From Sedimenticola_A sp040506425 (GTDB lineage Bacteria > Pseudomonadota > Gammaproteobacteria > Chromatiales > Chromatiaceae): DNA of 64,000 nucleotides. The DNA lies in the NCBI GenBank assembly GCA_965224515.1, contig OZ245051.1:2790001-2854000 (forward strand). The letters are read 5' to 3'. The notes beneath the pieces are model-generated. The model was not told where the DNA came from. It did not search any database and saw only the letters and a list, made by a program, of their open reading frames with translations. Within the stretch, counting starts at the first letter, position 1; the number at the start of each line of letters is the position of its first letter. The position numbers were made by a program, and so were the translations under genes. Positions 52,897 to 62,735 of the stretch are shown piece by piece.

Positions 52897-53661
52897 ATGA
52901 GCAACGTATCAATGCGCGAGATGCTCGAGGCCGGCGTTCACTTCGGTCATCAGACTCGCTACTGGAACCCCAAGATGGGTGCCTACATCTTCGGTCAGCG
53001 TAACAAAATCCATATCGTCAATCTGGAAAAGACGCTGCCACTCTATAAAGATGCAATGAACTACCTTGGTTCCCTTGCTGCCAATGGCGGCAAAATCCTG
53101 TTTGTCGGTACCAAGCGTGCTGCCCGCGACACCGTTCGCGAAGAGGCAGAACGTTGTGGCATGCCGTACGTAAACCATCGTTGGCTCGGTGGCATGCTGA
53201 CCAACTTCAAGACCATCAAGCAGCGTATCAAGCGCCTGAAGGATCTTGAGGCTATGTTTGAAGACGGCTCTGTTGAGCGCTTCAACAAGAAAGAGGCACT
53301 TGGCCTGCACCGCGAAATGGAAAAACTGGACCGCAGCCTGGGTGGTATCAAGGATATGCCTGGTATCCCCGATGTGCTGTTCGTGGTCGACACCGGTCAT
53401 GAGAACATCGCTATCGCAGAAGCCAAGAAGCTGGGTATTCCCGTGGTTGGCGTGGTTGATACCAACAACGATCCGGAGAACATCGATTACGTGATCCCGG
53501 GTAACGATGATGCGATCCGCGCAATTCAGCTCTACGTTCAGGGTGCAGCCGCTGCTGTACTGGAAGGTCGTGCAAGTGCTGCCCATCTTGGTGGTTCTGG
53601 CAACGATGAGTTCGTTGAAGTTGAAGAGAAGAAGGCTGCCACCGAAGCACCCGCTGAATAA
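52897..53661 (+). CDS. rpsB: 30S ribosomal protein S2
   Basis: 254 residues. Family blocks MLEAGVHFGHQTRYWNPKM, GKILFVGTKRAA and PDVLFVVDTGHENIAIAEA are present, and the acidic lysine-rich tail is normal. It binds the 30S body near the mRNA exit with help from S1. GGAG lies 7 bases before the ATG. It forms an operon with tsf. Confidence 0.98.
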   Translation: MSNVSMREMLEAGVHFGHQTRYWNPKMGAYIFGQRNKIHIVNLEKTLPLYKDAMNYLGSLAANGGKILFVGTKRAARDTVREEAERCGMPYVNHRWLGGMLTNFKTIKQRIKRLKDLEAMFEDGSVERFNKKEALGLHREMEKLDRSLGGIKDMPGIPDVLFVVDTGHENIAIAEAKKLGIPVVGVVDTNNDPENIDYVIPGNDDAIRAIQLYVQGAAAAVLEGRASAAHLGGSGNDEFVEVEEKKAATEAPAE

Positions 53662-53676
53662 AATCAGCGGGTCACT

Positions 53677-53742
53677 CACCTGATAAATTCAGGTGTGACA
53701 GCCAAACCAATCCCTGCTCCGGAAATTTCCGGGGACCAGGGA
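53677..53742 (+). other. Two hairpins between rpsB and tsf
   Basis: CACCTGA-TAAAT-TCAGGTG (53677-53695) is followed by a longer stem TCCCTG/CAGGGA (53711-53742) around the palindrome CCGGAAATTTCCGG. No T-run follows. They may cause partial termination or set RNA stability, so that tsf is expressed below or above rpsB. Confidence 0.5.
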
Positions 53743-53823
53743 CGCTTCTGTTAAAAGGGGTCTGTTGGTCAGAGATTGATCAGGGCTCCAGATTTAAAGT
53801 CTACAAATTGAGGATATCGAACC

Positions 53824-54717
53824 ATGGCTATTACTGCCTCTATGGTAAAGGAACTGCGCGAGCGCACAGGTTCCGGCATGATGGAATGCAAAAAAGCGCT
53901 GGTGGAGACCAACGGTGATATCGAAGCTGCCATCGAAAATATGCGTAAGTCCGGACAGGCAAAAGCTGCCAAGAAATCCGGTCGTACCGCAGCTGAAGGC
54001 ATTATTGTTATCAAGTACAGCGACGACGCCAAGAAAGCCGCAATGGTCGAAGTCAACTGTGAAACTGACTTCGTGGCAAAAGATGAGAACTTCACCTCTT
54101 TCGCCAATGCAGTTGCAGAGCGTGTTCTGAACTCCGATGTTGACGGTGTTGAGGCACTGCTTGAGCAGCCCCTGCACGACGGTGAAGAGACCACAATCAA
54201 TACCGCCCGTGAAGCTCTGATCGCCAAGATTGGCGAGAACATGAACGTTCGTCGCTTCCAGCGTTTCAGCACTGACTCAGGTCAGCTGACAAGCTACCAG
54301 CACGGTGTTCGTATCGGTGTTGTGGTTGAGCTCGAAGGTGGTGACGAGGTCCTGGGTAGGGATATCGCCATGCACGTTGCAGCCAGTAACCCTGTCTGTA
54401 TATCTGATGAGCAGGTCCCTGCCGACATGCTCGCCAAAGAGCGTGAAATCTTCAAGACCCAGGCCCTGGAAAGCGGCAAGCCCGAGAATATCGTGGACAA
54501 GATCATCGAAGGTCGCGTACGCAAGTACCTGGCCGAGATCACCCTGGTAGGCCAGGCCTTCGTTAAGGACCCTGATCAGACCGTGGGTAAGCTGCTCTCC
54601 GCTGCAAACGCCAAGGTTGCAGGTTTCTCCCGCTTTGAGGTGGGTGAAGGCATCGAGAAAAAGGTGGAAAACTTCGCTGATGAAGTTGCTGCTCAGGCTG
54701 CTGCTGCAGGTAACTGA
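53824..54717 (+). CDS. tsf: Elongation factor Ts
   Basis: 297 residues. N-terminal UBA-like MVKELRERTGSGMMECKKAL and the nucleotide-exchange motif ETDFVAKDENF (the TDFV element contacts EF-Tu). It recycles EF-Tu-GDP. Length is slightly above E. coli (283). Confidence 0.98.
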   Translation: MAITASMVKELRERTGSGMMECKKALVETNGDIEAAIENMRKSGQAKAAKKSGRTAAEGIIVIKYSDDAKKAAMVEVNCETDFVAKDENFTSFANAVAERVLNSDVDGVEALLEQPLHDGEETTINTAREALIAKIGENMNVRRFQRFSTDSGQLTSYQHGVRIGVVVELEGGDEVLGRDIAMHVAASNPVCISDEQVPADMLAKEREIFKTQALESGKPENIVDKIIEGRVRKYLAEITLVGQAFVKDPDQTVGKLLSAANAKVAGFSRFEVGEGIEKKVENFADEVAAQAAAAGN

Positions 54718-54735
54718 GATAGCTGAGATCAGATT

Positions 54736-54760
54736 GGCCCCCGCGTGTCGGGGGCCTCTT
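54736..54760 (+). terminator. Hairpin between tsf and pyrH
   Basis: GGCCCCCG and CGGGGGCC form an 8-bp GC stem with loop CGTGT, followed by TCTT. It is probably a partial terminator separating tsf from the pyrH-frr unit. Confidence 0.6.
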
Positions 54761-54807
54761 ACAAACTATTCTATAGAACAATCAAAATCGGAGGGGTCCG
54801 CACCGGT

Positions 54808-55530
54808 ATGTCGGATATGATCTGCCAACGCATCTTACTTAAGCTCAGCGGTGAGGCGCTGATGGGGCAGGGCAATTTCGGGATCGACCCGGGCGTGATT
54901 TCTCGCGTAGCCAATGACATAAAAGAGCTGGTTGATGCCGGCTTGCAGGTAGGTGTTGTCATTGGCGGCGGCAATATTTTTCGCGGTGAGGGTCTCGCGC
55001 AGGCCGGCATAGACCGTGTCTCCGGCGACCACATGGGCATGCTTGCCACGGTGATGAACTCCCTGGCAATGACCGACGCACTGCAGAAAGCCGGTGTCAA
55101 GGCAAGAACCCTGTCAGCTATCAAGATGGAACAGGTGTGCGATTTTTACGTGCGCCGTAATGCCGTTCAGCATCTTGAAGAGGGCGAGGTGGTGATCCTG
55201 GCCGCCGGTACCGGCAACCCCTTCTTTACTACAGATTCAGCTGCCAGCCTGCGGGCCATCGAAATCGGTGCACAGCTGATGATCAAAGCAACCAAAGTCG
55301 ATGGCATCTATTCGGCTGATCCCATGAAAGACCCTAAAGCGGTTTTTTATCCTCGTCTGAGTTATGATCAGGCCCTCGCCGAGGGACTGAAAGTGATGGA
55401 TGCGACTTCAATTGTTTTGTGTCGCGACAACAATATGCCTCTGCGTGTGATGAATATAAATGAGCCGGGTGCACTGATGCGCCTGCTTCAGGGGGAAGAT
55501 GTGGGTTCTCTAGTTGAGAGTGGAGACTGA
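54808..55530 (+). CDS. pyrH: UMP kinase
   Basis: 240 residues, matching E. coli (241). Motifs ILLKLSGEAL, IGGGNIFRG and FFTTDSAASLRA are those of the hexameric amino-acid-kinase-fold UMP kinase. The ATG at 54808 has GGAGGGG about 11 bases upstream; a frame from 54745 would run through the tsf-pyrH hairpin. frr starts 1 base after the stop. Confidence 0.96.
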   Translation: MSDMICQRILLKLSGEALMGQGNFGIDPGVISRVANDIKELVDAGLQVGVVIGGGNIFRGEGLAQAGIDRVSGDHMGMLATVMNSLAMTDALQKAGVKARTLSAIKMEQVCDFYVRRNAVQHLEEGEVVILAAGTGNPFFTTDSAASLRAIEIGAQLMIKATKVDGIYSADPMKDPKAVFYPRLSYDQALAEGLKVMDATSIVLCRDNNMPLRVMNINEPGALMRLLQGEDVGSLVESGD

Positions 55531-55531
55531 A

Positions 55532-56089
55532 ATGATCGATGACATTAAAAAAGATGCAGCTTCGCGTATGGGAAAGAGCGTGGATGCGTTGAACAACGAA
55601 CTTGCCAAGGTCAGGACCGGCCGCGCCCATCCCAGCCTGCTTGATCACATTACGGTCTCTTATTACGGCAACGAGACACCCCTCAACCAGGTAGCAAACA
55701 TTACCGTGGATGATGCGCGTACACTGGCTGTCTCTCCCTGGGAAAAGACAATGGTAGCCGCGGTTGAGAAGGCGATCATGAGTTCTGATCTCGGCCTGAA
55801 TCCCAATTCGGCTGGTACAGTTATCCGGGTTCCCCTGCCTCCTCTTACGGAAGAGCGCCGCAAGGATCTGATTCGTGTGGTTCGCCAGGAAGCTGAGCAG
55901 GCCAGGGTTGCGGTGCGGAACATTCGCCGTGACGCCAACCAGGATCTGAAGAACCTGGTCAAGGAGAAACTGATCTCGGAAGACGATGAGCACCGGGGAC
56001 AGGAGATTATTCAGAAGTTGACAGATCAGCACGTCAAGGATGTGGATGAGCTGTTGACCAAGAAAGAAGAAGATTTGATGTCGATCTGA
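55532..56089 (+). CDS. frr: Ribosome recycling factor
   Basis: 185 residues, exactly the E. coli length. Start IDDIKKDAASRMGKSVDAL and the conserved VRTGRAHPSLLDHI and EERRKDLIRVVRQEAE are present. It splits post-termination ribosomes with EF-G. GGAG lies 7 bases before the ATG, inside the end of pyrH. Confidence 0.97.
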   Translation: MIDDIKKDAASRMGKSVDALNNELAKVRTGRAHPSLLDHITVSYYGNETPLNQVANITVDDARTLAVSPWEKTMVAAVEKAIMSSDLGLNPNSAGTVIRVPLPPLTEERRKDLIRVVRQEAEQARVAVRNIRRDANQDLKNLVKEKLISEDDEHRGQEIIQKLTDQHVKDVDELLTKKEEDLMSI

Positions 56090-56127
56090 TTCCTGTCAGA
56101 TCGAGCGCAGGAAAGAGCCCTGATGGG

Positions 56128-56880
56128 ATGATCAAATTTTCCCGGCTGCCCAGACACATAGCCATTATCATGGATGGTAACGGACGCTGGGCTCAGAATC
56201 GTGGCAAGCCCCGCTACGCTGGCCACAAGGCCGGTGTAAATGCCGTACGGACATCTGTGGAGCAGTGTGCAATACACGGGGTGGAGGTTCTGACCCTGTT
56301 TGCCTTCAGCAGCGAAAACTGGAACCGGCCCAAGAAAGAGGTCGGACTGCTGATGGAACTGTTCATGGCTGCACTGAAAAAAGAGGTGAAGCGTCTTAAT
56401 CGCAACAATGTGCGATTGCGTATCATCGGTGACCGCACTGCATTCTCTTCTCAACTACAAGAGAAAATCCTCCAGGCCGAAGCGGCCACTTCCAGCAATA
56501 CCGGTCTTATACTTCAGATCGCTGCAAATTATGGCGGACGCTGGGATGTTGCCACGGCAGTGCGTAAAATTGCTGAAAAAGTGAAATCTGGTGAGACTGA
56601 GCCAGCGGATATTGATGAGGATGTGATCAGCGCAGAGCTCTCGTTTTCCGATCTTCCTGACCCGGACCTGTTTATACGCACAGGTGGTGAACAGAGAATC
56701 AGCAACTTCATGCTCTGGCAATCGGCGTATACTGAGCTCTACTTTGCTGATGAGCTCTGGCCTGACTTTGGTGTTGATGCATTTGAGTCTGCGTTGGCAT
56801 CGTTTCAAAACCGGCAACGGCGTTTCGGTATGACCGGTGAACAGGTTGATGGTAAATCGACTGACAACAACAACCCCTGA
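56128..56880 (+). CDS. uppS: Undecaprenyl diphosphate synthase
   Basis: 250 residues. The cis-prenyltransferase motif HIAIIMDGNGRWAQNRG with catalytic Asp, and the C-terminal DLFIRTGGEQRISNFMLWQ, are present. It makes the C55 carrier used for peptidoglycan and for the EPS repeat units encoded in the same window. cdsA follows 11 bases later. Confidence 0.96.
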   Translation: MIKFSRLPRHIAIIMDGNGRWAQNRGKPRYAGHKAGVNAVRTSVEQCAIHGVEVLTLFAFSSENWNRPKKEVGLLMELFMAALKKEVKRLNRNNVRLRIIGDRTAFSSQLQEKILQAEAATSSNTGLILQIAANYGGRWDVATAVRKIAEKVKSGETEPADIDEDVISAELSFSDLPDPDLFIRTGGEQRISNFMLWQSAYTELYFADELWPDFGVDAFESALASFQNRQRRFGMTGEQVDGKSTDNNNP

Positions 56881-56891
56881 CAACGATTGCC

Positions 56892-57710
56892 ATGCTGCTA
56901 CAAAGACTGATTACCGCCCTGATTCTGATACCCCTGGTTATTGCAGGAGTGCTTTATCTGCCTACAACATCACTGGCAGCAATCTTTGCCCTGATTGTGC
57001 TTCTGGCTGCAAGAGAGTGGACCTCCCTTGCGGGATTGGAGCAGTTCACACACAAACTTATTTTTTTTGCGGCAGTCACAGCCGGGATCGCAGGATCCTA
57101 CTGGCTGATTCAGCGAGCTGAAATGGCGTGGCTGCTGTTTGCGGTCTCCACCCTCTGGTGGGTCGTTACGACAATTATCCTTATCCGTTACCGTCCTCAG
57201 CAGCCGCTGTTTGGTGGGGCTCTTACCAAGTCTCTGCTTGGGGTCTTTGTTCTTGTTCCAGCCTGGGCTGCGCTGGTAATGATCCATGGTTATGGTGAGA
57301 AAGGCCCCATGCTGCTTCTGTTTTCGCTGACCCTCACCTGGGTTGCTGACAGTGGTGCCTACTTTGCAGGCAGACGCTGGGGCAGAGTGAAGCTTGCCCC
57401 TGCCATAAGCCCGGGGAAAACCCGTGAGGGCGTCTATGGTGCCCTGGCCGGTAGCGTCTTGTGGGGTCTCTTGCTTGCCTGGTATGCCCCAGAACTGGGC
57501 CCGTTGCCCATACTGGTGATTTTCTGCCTGCTGGTGTGCGTTATCTCTGTGATTGGTGATCTGTTCGAGAGTCTCCTGAAGCGACAGGCGGGTATCAAGG
57601 ACAGTGGTAATCTCCTGCCTGGTCATGGCGGTGTTCTGGACCGAATAGACAGCATGACAGCGGTAGCCCCGGTTTTTGCCTTCGGCCTGCTGTTGCTGGG
57701 AGGGGTGTGA
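56892..57710 (+). CDS. cdsA: Phosphatidate cytidylyltransferase
   Basis: 272 residues with seven to eight membrane helices. The C-terminal CDP-diglyceride synthase signature reads LKRQAGIKDSGNLLPGHGG followed by DRID. It makes CDP-diacylglycerol for phospholipids. The stop overlaps the dxr start by 4 bases. Confidence 0.95.
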   Translation: MLLQRLITALILIPLVIAGVLYLPTTSLAAIFALIVLLAAREWTSLAGLEQFTHKLIFFAAVTAGIAGSYWLIQRAEMAWLLFAVSTLWWVVTTIILIRYRPQQPLFGGALTKSLLGVFVLVPAWAALVMIHGYGEKGPMLLLFSLTLTWVADSGAYFAGRRWGRVKLAPAISPGKTREGVYGALAGSVLWGLLLAWYAPELGPLPILVIFCLLVCVISVIGDLFESLLKRQAGIKDSGNLLPGHGGVLDRIDSMTAVAPVFAFGLLLLGGV

Positions 57711-58888
57711 TGATCGGTTTGACCGTTCTCGGGTCCACTGGATCAATCGGCGTCAGCACCCTGGACGTGGTTGCCCGGCATCCTGACAGGTACAGAGTGG
57801 TGGCGCTGACCGCAAACAAGGATGTCGATGGTCTTTTTGCCCAGTGCCGCTCTTTGGAGCCCGCATATGCTGTCATGGCTGACCCGGATGCCGCCCAGGT
57901 TCTTCAGCGCAGGTGCAACACAGAGGGCCTGAAGACAGAGGTCCTTGCCGGTGTTGAAGGCCTTGAGTCGGTGGCGGAACACCCCGATGCTGATTACGTG
58001 ATGGCGGCTATTGTCGGCGCGGCTGGACTGCTGCCGACCCTCGCTGCCGTGCGTGCAGGAAAACGGATCTTGCTGGCCAACAAGGAGGCCCTTGTGGTCT
58101 CAGGCGAGCTGTTCATGCAGGAGGTGGAGCGGTGCAATGCGCAGATTCTGCCCATCGACAGTGAGCATAACGCTGTCTACCAGTGTATGCCCTCTGATTT
58201 CAACCGGGGACTGGGAGAGGTGGGTGTGCGCAGAATACTCCTTACCGCCTCCGGAGGACCGTTTCGACAGGCTTCGTATGCAGAGCTGCAGCAGGTGACC
58301 CCAGAGCAGGCCTGTGCACATCCCAACTGGGATATGGGACGGAAAATTTCAGTCGACTCCGCCACCATGATGAACAAGGGGCTCGAAGTGATCGAGGCCT
58401 GTTGGCTGTTTCATACATCAGCTGACCAGATCCAGGTTGTTCTGCATCCCCAAAGTGTCATCCACTCCCTTGTCGAGTATATCGATGGCTCGGTTCTCGC
58501 CCAATTGGGCAACCCTGATATGCGTACACCCATTGCCCACGCACTGGGTTGGCCCGAGAGAATTGATTCAGGGGTCTCCAGCCTCGACCTGTTTGATATC
58601 GCCCGGCTCGATTTTGAGCCACCGGACATGCAGCGTTTTCCCTGTCTCAAGCTGGCTTACCAGGCAGTTGAGGCCGGCGGGACAGCTCCGGCGGTACTGA
58701 ATGCTGCGAATGAAGTGGCTGTCTCCCTGTTCCTTGATGGAGACCTGGGCTTTACGGACATTCCCAGGGTTATTGAAACAACCCTGGATCAACTACCATC
58801 TGTTGCAGCTACTGACCTGGGTGTGCTGCTTGATGCCGACCGTGAGGCCAGGTTGGTCGCGGAACATAATGCCCGGTCCCTGGTCTGA
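57707..58888 (+). CDS. dxr: 1-deoxy-D-xylulose-5-phosphate reductoisomerase
   Basis: 393 residues. NADPH site LTVLGSTGSIGVSTLDV, then ILLANKEALVVSGEL and the metal/substrate site IDSEHNAVYQCM are typical. It commits DXP to MEP in isoprenoid synthesis, and so supplies UppS. It starts with an ATGATG in the cdsA overlap. Confidence 0.97.
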   Translation: MMIGLTVLGSTGSIGVSTLDVVARHPDRYRVVALTANKDVDGLFAQCRSLEPAYAVMADPDAAQVLQRRCNTEGLKTEVLAGVEGLESVAEHPDADYVMAAIVGAAGLLPTLAAVRAGKRILLANKEALVVSGELFMQEVERCNAQILPIDSEHNAVYQCMPSDFNRGLGEVGVRRILLTASGGPFRQASYAELQQVTPEQACAHPNWDMGRKISVDSATMMNKGLEVIEACWLFHTSADQIQVVLHPQSVIHSLVEYIDGSVLAQLGNPDMRTPIAHALGWPERIDSGVSSLDLFDIARLDFEPPDMQRFPCLKLAYQAVEAGGTAPAVLNAANEVAVSLFLDGDLGFTDIPRVIETTLDQLPSVAATDLGVLLDADREARLVAEHNARSLV

Positions 58889-58896
58889 TTTCTGAT

Positions 58897-60261
58897 ATGG
58901 ATTCACTTCTCTTTACCATCGCATCCTTCATCGTCGCCCTCGGCGTGCTGATCACGGTCCACGAGTTTGGCCATTTCTGGGTAGCGCGAAAACTTGGCGT
59001 CAAAGTACTGCGTTTCTCAATAGGCTTCGGCAAGGCGATATGGCAGCGTACAGGTGCCCGTGACAACACCGAATACGTTGTTGCCGCGATTCCCCTCGGT
59101 GGTTACGTGAAAATGCTGGACGAACGGGAAGACGATGTGGCGGAAGAGGAGAAGCCGCGGGCCTTCAATCGCAAGTCACTGCCGGTGCGTACAGCAATCG
59201 TTGCAGCTGGACCGGTATTCAATTTTCTGTTTGCGATATTTGCCTTCTGGGCCATTTTTGTGGCCGGCGACAGCGGTACCCGTCCGCTGGTGGGGGAGGT
59301 AACAGTCGACTCCATTGCATACCAGGCGGGCTTCCAGCCCGGAGATGAACTGGTCTCTATCGGCAGTCGCTCCACCCCGACATGGGAGAGTGCTGTGTTT
59401 GCGCTGCTCTCACGCTCTGATTCAGATTCTCAGCTTGAAGTGCTGGTGCGAAGCACTCAGGGGTATGAAGAGAGCCGGATGCTGTCAGGCGAAGCGCTGC
59501 TCAGCCTCAGCGAAGATGGCAATATGCTGCAGGGTATTGGCATTACGCCAAAGCGACCAGTGGTTCCCCCGGTTATCGGTGAACTGGTACCAGGTGAGGC
59601 AGCTTCAGAGGCGGGTATCGAGAGCGGGGATAGAATACTCTCTGTTGACGGTAAAACAGTCGCTGAATGGAATGAGTTTGTTGCTTATGTGAGAAGCCAT
59701 CCCAACGAGCTGGTTCAGCTCGATGTGGAACGCAACGGGTCATTGTTGGAAGTCCCTCTTCATGTCGGGACACTGCAGTCCAATGGAGCAAGTGTCGGCA
59801 GAATCGGAGCCGGGGTGTATATACCGGAAGGCCTCTACGAGGAGTATCGGACCGAGGTGCAATACGGTCCCATCGAGGCGGTTGGAGAGGCTGCCGTGAA
59901 GACCTGGGACATGTCCTTTTTCATGCTGAAAATGCTGGGACGCATGTTGACAGGCGAGGCTTCGGTTAAAAACCTCAGTGGTCCCATTTCCATTGCCCAG
60001 ACTGCAGGGAAGACCGCCAGCTACGGCCTGGTCTACTTCCTTAAGTTTCTTGCCCTGGTGAGTATCAGTCTTGGGGTGCTCAATCTGCTGCCGATACCTG
60101 TGCTGGATGGTGGTCACCTGCTGTTCTTTCTCGTCGAGGCGGTCAAGGGAAGCCCGATGTCTGAGGAGGCCCAGTTACGAAGCCAGAAAGTCGGTATGCT
60201 GCTCCTGCTTGCACTGATGGGATTGGCTTTTTATGTGGACCTTGCGCGCCTGCTGGGATAG
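58897..60261 (+). CDS. rseP: RIP metalloprotease RseP
   Basis: 454 residues. Zinc motif VHEFGHFWVARK in the first membrane helix, two central PDZ domains (about residues 105-200 and 205-290), and the second active-site motif NLLPIPVLDGGH in the third helix. It cuts RseA within the membrane to release sigma-E, and clears signal peptides. Its position between dxr and bamA is standard. Confidence 0.96.
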   Translation: MDSLLFTIASFIVALGVLITVHEFGHFWVARKLGVKVLRFSIGFGKAIWQRTGARDNTEYVVAAIPLGGYVKMLDEREDDVAEEEKPRAFNRKSLPVRTAIVAAGPVFNFLFAIFAFWAIFVAGDSGTRPLVGEVTVDSIAYQAGFQPGDELVSIGSRSTPTWESAVFALLSRSDSDSQLEVLVRSTQGYEESRMLSGEALLSLSEDGNMLQGIGITPKRPVVPPVIGELVPGEAASEAGIESGDRILSVDGKTVAEWNEFVAYVRSHPNELVQLDVERNGSLLEVPLHVGTLQSNGASVGRIGAGVYIPEGLYEEYRTEVQYGPIEAVGEAAVKTWDMSFFMLKMLGRMLTGEASVKNLSGPISIAQTAGKTASYGLVYFLKFLALVSISLGVLNLLPIPVLDGGHLLFFLVEAVKGSPMSEEAQLRSQKVGMLLLLALMGLAFYVDLARLLG

Positions 60262-60425
60262 TCAGCAAAGATTCTTTATACTAAGCAGGCTTCGCGGGAC
60301 GGACGAAGAAAAGCGGTCTCCATCTGCTTTATAATAATCGCTTCCTGGATTCGTCATATGGATGTGGGTTGACCCTGTTTTAGGGTTGTTAAATTTAATA
60401 AAAATCAAACAGATATAACGAAAAT

Positions 60426-62723
60426 ATGAACTCTGTTACTAGGTTTTTCCGGTTAGCTTCAGCGTTATTGCTCCTCCTGCCTGTTGTGGCAATGGGAGAA
60501 TCATTCGTAATCAAGGATATCCGGGTTGAAGGGCTTCAACGCATCTCAGCCGGCACGGTATTCAACTACCTTCCCGTAAAAATAGGTGAAGAGATCGATG
60601 CAGATGAGACATCAGGCATCATCAAATCGCTGTTCAAAACCGGGTTCTTCAAGGATATCAGGCTTGAGCGTGAAGACGATGTACTGATCATCTTTGTCAG
60701 TGAGCGTCCCGCCATTGCTAAAATTGATATCAGTGGAAATGACTCGATGGAGAGCGAACAGCTGCTTCTGGCCCTGAAAGATATCGGTCTTGCTGAGGGC
60801 AGGGTGTTCAACCGTTCCATCCTGGATAAAATTGAGCAGGAACTCAGGCGTCAGTATTTCAGCCAGGGCAAGTATGGGGTGCAGCTGGAATCAACCGTCT
60901 CGCCCCTTGAGCGAAACCGTGTTGGTGTGAGTATCGAGATCTCCGAGGGCGTCACAGCCCGTATCAGGAAGATCAACATCATCGGTAACGAGTCTTTTGA
61001 TGAAGAGGATCTGCTCGATGAGTTCAGCCTCAACACCACAGGCTTTTTCTCTTCGTTCACAAAAGATGACCAGTATTCCCGGCAGAAGCTCTCGGGAGAC
61101 CTGGAGAAACTCCGCACATTTTATCTTGATCGGGGCCACCTGAATTTCAAAATCACCTCCACCCAGGTATCCATTACCCCGGACAAGAACGACATCTATG
61201 TCACTGTGAACATCTCCGAAGGGGAAATCTACACCATCAGTGACATCAGGCTTGCGGGAGAGCTTGCAGCCCCCAAGGAAGAGCTTTTTCCCCTGATTCA
61301 CCTCAGCCGTGGTGAGATTTTCTCCCGTAAATCAATTACCAGCAGCGCCGAACGCATAACAGACCTGCTGGGCAACAAGGGCTATGCCTTTGCCAATGTG
61401 AACAGCATTCCCGAAATTGATAAAGAGAACAAGCAGGTAGCCATTACCTACTTCATAGATCCTGGCAAGCGGGTATATGTTCGCCGCATCAATATGCGTG
61501 GTAACAACGAGACACGTGACGAGGTTCTGCGCCGTGAGATGCGCCAGATGGAAGCCGCCTGGTTCTCAAGGGAACTGGTTACCCGCTCAAGAGAGCGACT
61601 GCAACGCCTGGGTTATTTCGATGAGGTGAACGTGGAGACCCCAGCTGTTCCCGGTTCCACTGACCAGGTTGATGTGGATATTTCGGTGACCGAAAAACCC
61701 ATGGGTAACCTGCTGGCTGGCCTGGGTTACTCCCAGTCTTCAGGCTTTATCTTAAGCGGTAGTATCACCCAGAAGAACTTTCTCGGAACAGGTAAAAAGG
61801 TGAGCCTGGGATTTGATAACAGCGAGGCAAACACCAATTACTCTCTCGGTTACACTAACCCCTACTACACTGTCGACGGTATCAGCCGGGGATTTAATCT
61901 CAGTTACAAGGCCACCGATTTCAGCGAAGTGGATACCGCCAAGTATCTCACTGATACAGCGCTTGCAGGGGTCAACTACGGCATTCCGGTTACTGAGACC
62001 GACCGGGTGGGTGTCACTTTTGACATCGTCAACACCGACTACAAAGTGAACTCTGCCACCGCTTCAACGGAAATCGCACAGTTCGAGACTGATAACGGCG
62101 ACAGTTTTCTGGATTTCAAGCTTGGGGTGAACTGGACCCGGGACTCCAGGGATTCTGCTGTGATGCCTACCAGGGGCTCTATTCAGAGTTTCGGTGCGTC
62201 AGCAACCATTCCCGGCAGCGATCTCGAGTACTACAAGATTGCCTACAAGCATAAGCGCTATTTTCCGATGAACAAATCGGTTTCCCTGGCCCTTTCTGGT
62301 AATGTCGGCTACGGGGATGTCTACGGCAATACGACCCGCCTTCCTTACTGGGAAAACTATTTTGCAGGTGGCGTAAAATCTGTGCGTGGCTACAAGGATT
62401 TCAGCCTTGGTCCCAGGGATAGCAGCAGCGATGCACTTGGAGGGAACTTTAGGCTGGTTGCGAATGCCGAACTGTTTTATCAACCCGGTTTCAGGCTGTT
62501 ACAGCGCTCGGTCAGACTGGGGTTGTTCCTGGATGCCGGAAATGTATTCGATACCTCCGGCAGTAATGAGGTGGATTTGGGTGAATTGCGCTACTCCACA
62601 GGTTTATCGGCACTTTGGCTGTCACCCATGGGTGCACTGGGGCTGAGCCTGGGTATGCCGCTCAATGAGAAGAGCGGTGACGATGTAGAGAACTTCCAGT
62701 TTACTTTCGGTACTACATTCTAA
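60426..62723 (+). CDS. bamA: Outer-membrane protein assembly factor BamA
   Basis: 765 residues. A signal peptide (SALLLLLPVVAMG) is followed by five POTRA domains to about residue 420 (first: FVIKDIRVEGLQRISAGTVF) and a 16-strand barrel with loop-6 motif VRGYKDFSLGP and C-terminal Phe. It inserts barrels such as the EPS barrel at the left edge. The 164 bases upstream are AT-rich near the gene; I found no clear sigma-E promoter there. Confidence 0.97.
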   Translation: MNSVTRFFRLASALLLLLPVVAMGESFVIKDIRVEGLQRISAGTVFNYLPVKIGEEIDADETSGIIKSLFKTGFFKDIRLEREDDVLIIFVSERPAIAKIDISGNDSMESEQLLLALKDIGLAEGRVFNRSILDKIEQELRRQYFSQGKYGVQLESTVSPLERNRVGVSIEISEGVTARIRKINIIGNESFDEEDLLDEFSLNTTGFFSSFTKDDQYSRQKLSGDLEKLRTFYLDRGHLNFKITSTQVSITPDKNDIYVTVNISEGEIYTISDIRLAGELAAPKEELFPLIHLSRGEIFSRKSITSSAERITDLLGNKGYAFANVNSIPEIDKENKQVAITYFIDPGKRVYVRRINMRGNNETRDEVLRREMRQMEAAWFSRELVTRSRERLQRLGYFDEVNVETPAVPGSTDQVDVDISVTEKPMGNLLAGLGYSQSSGFILSGSITQKNFLGTGKKVSLGFDNSEANTNYSLGYTNPYYTVDGISRGFNLSYKATDFSEVDTAKYLTDTALAGVNYGIPVTETDRVGVTFDIVNTDYKVNSATASTEIAQFETDNGDSFLDFKLGVNWTRDSRDSAVMPTRGSIQSFGASATIPGSDLEYYKIAYKHKRYFPMNKSVSLALSGNVGYGDVYGNTTRLPYWENYFAGGVKSVRGYKDFSLGPRDSSSDALGGNFRLVANAELFYQPGFRLLQRSVRLGLFLDAGNVFDTSGSNEVDLGELRYSTGLSALWLSPMGALGLSLGMPLNEKSGDDVENFQFTFGTTF

Positions 62724-62735
62724 GAGTTTTGGAGA

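Noticed and set aside
52909..53679. Minus-strand open frame spanning all of rpsB
   Set aside because: Codon-bias shadow of a highly expressed ribosomal protein gene.
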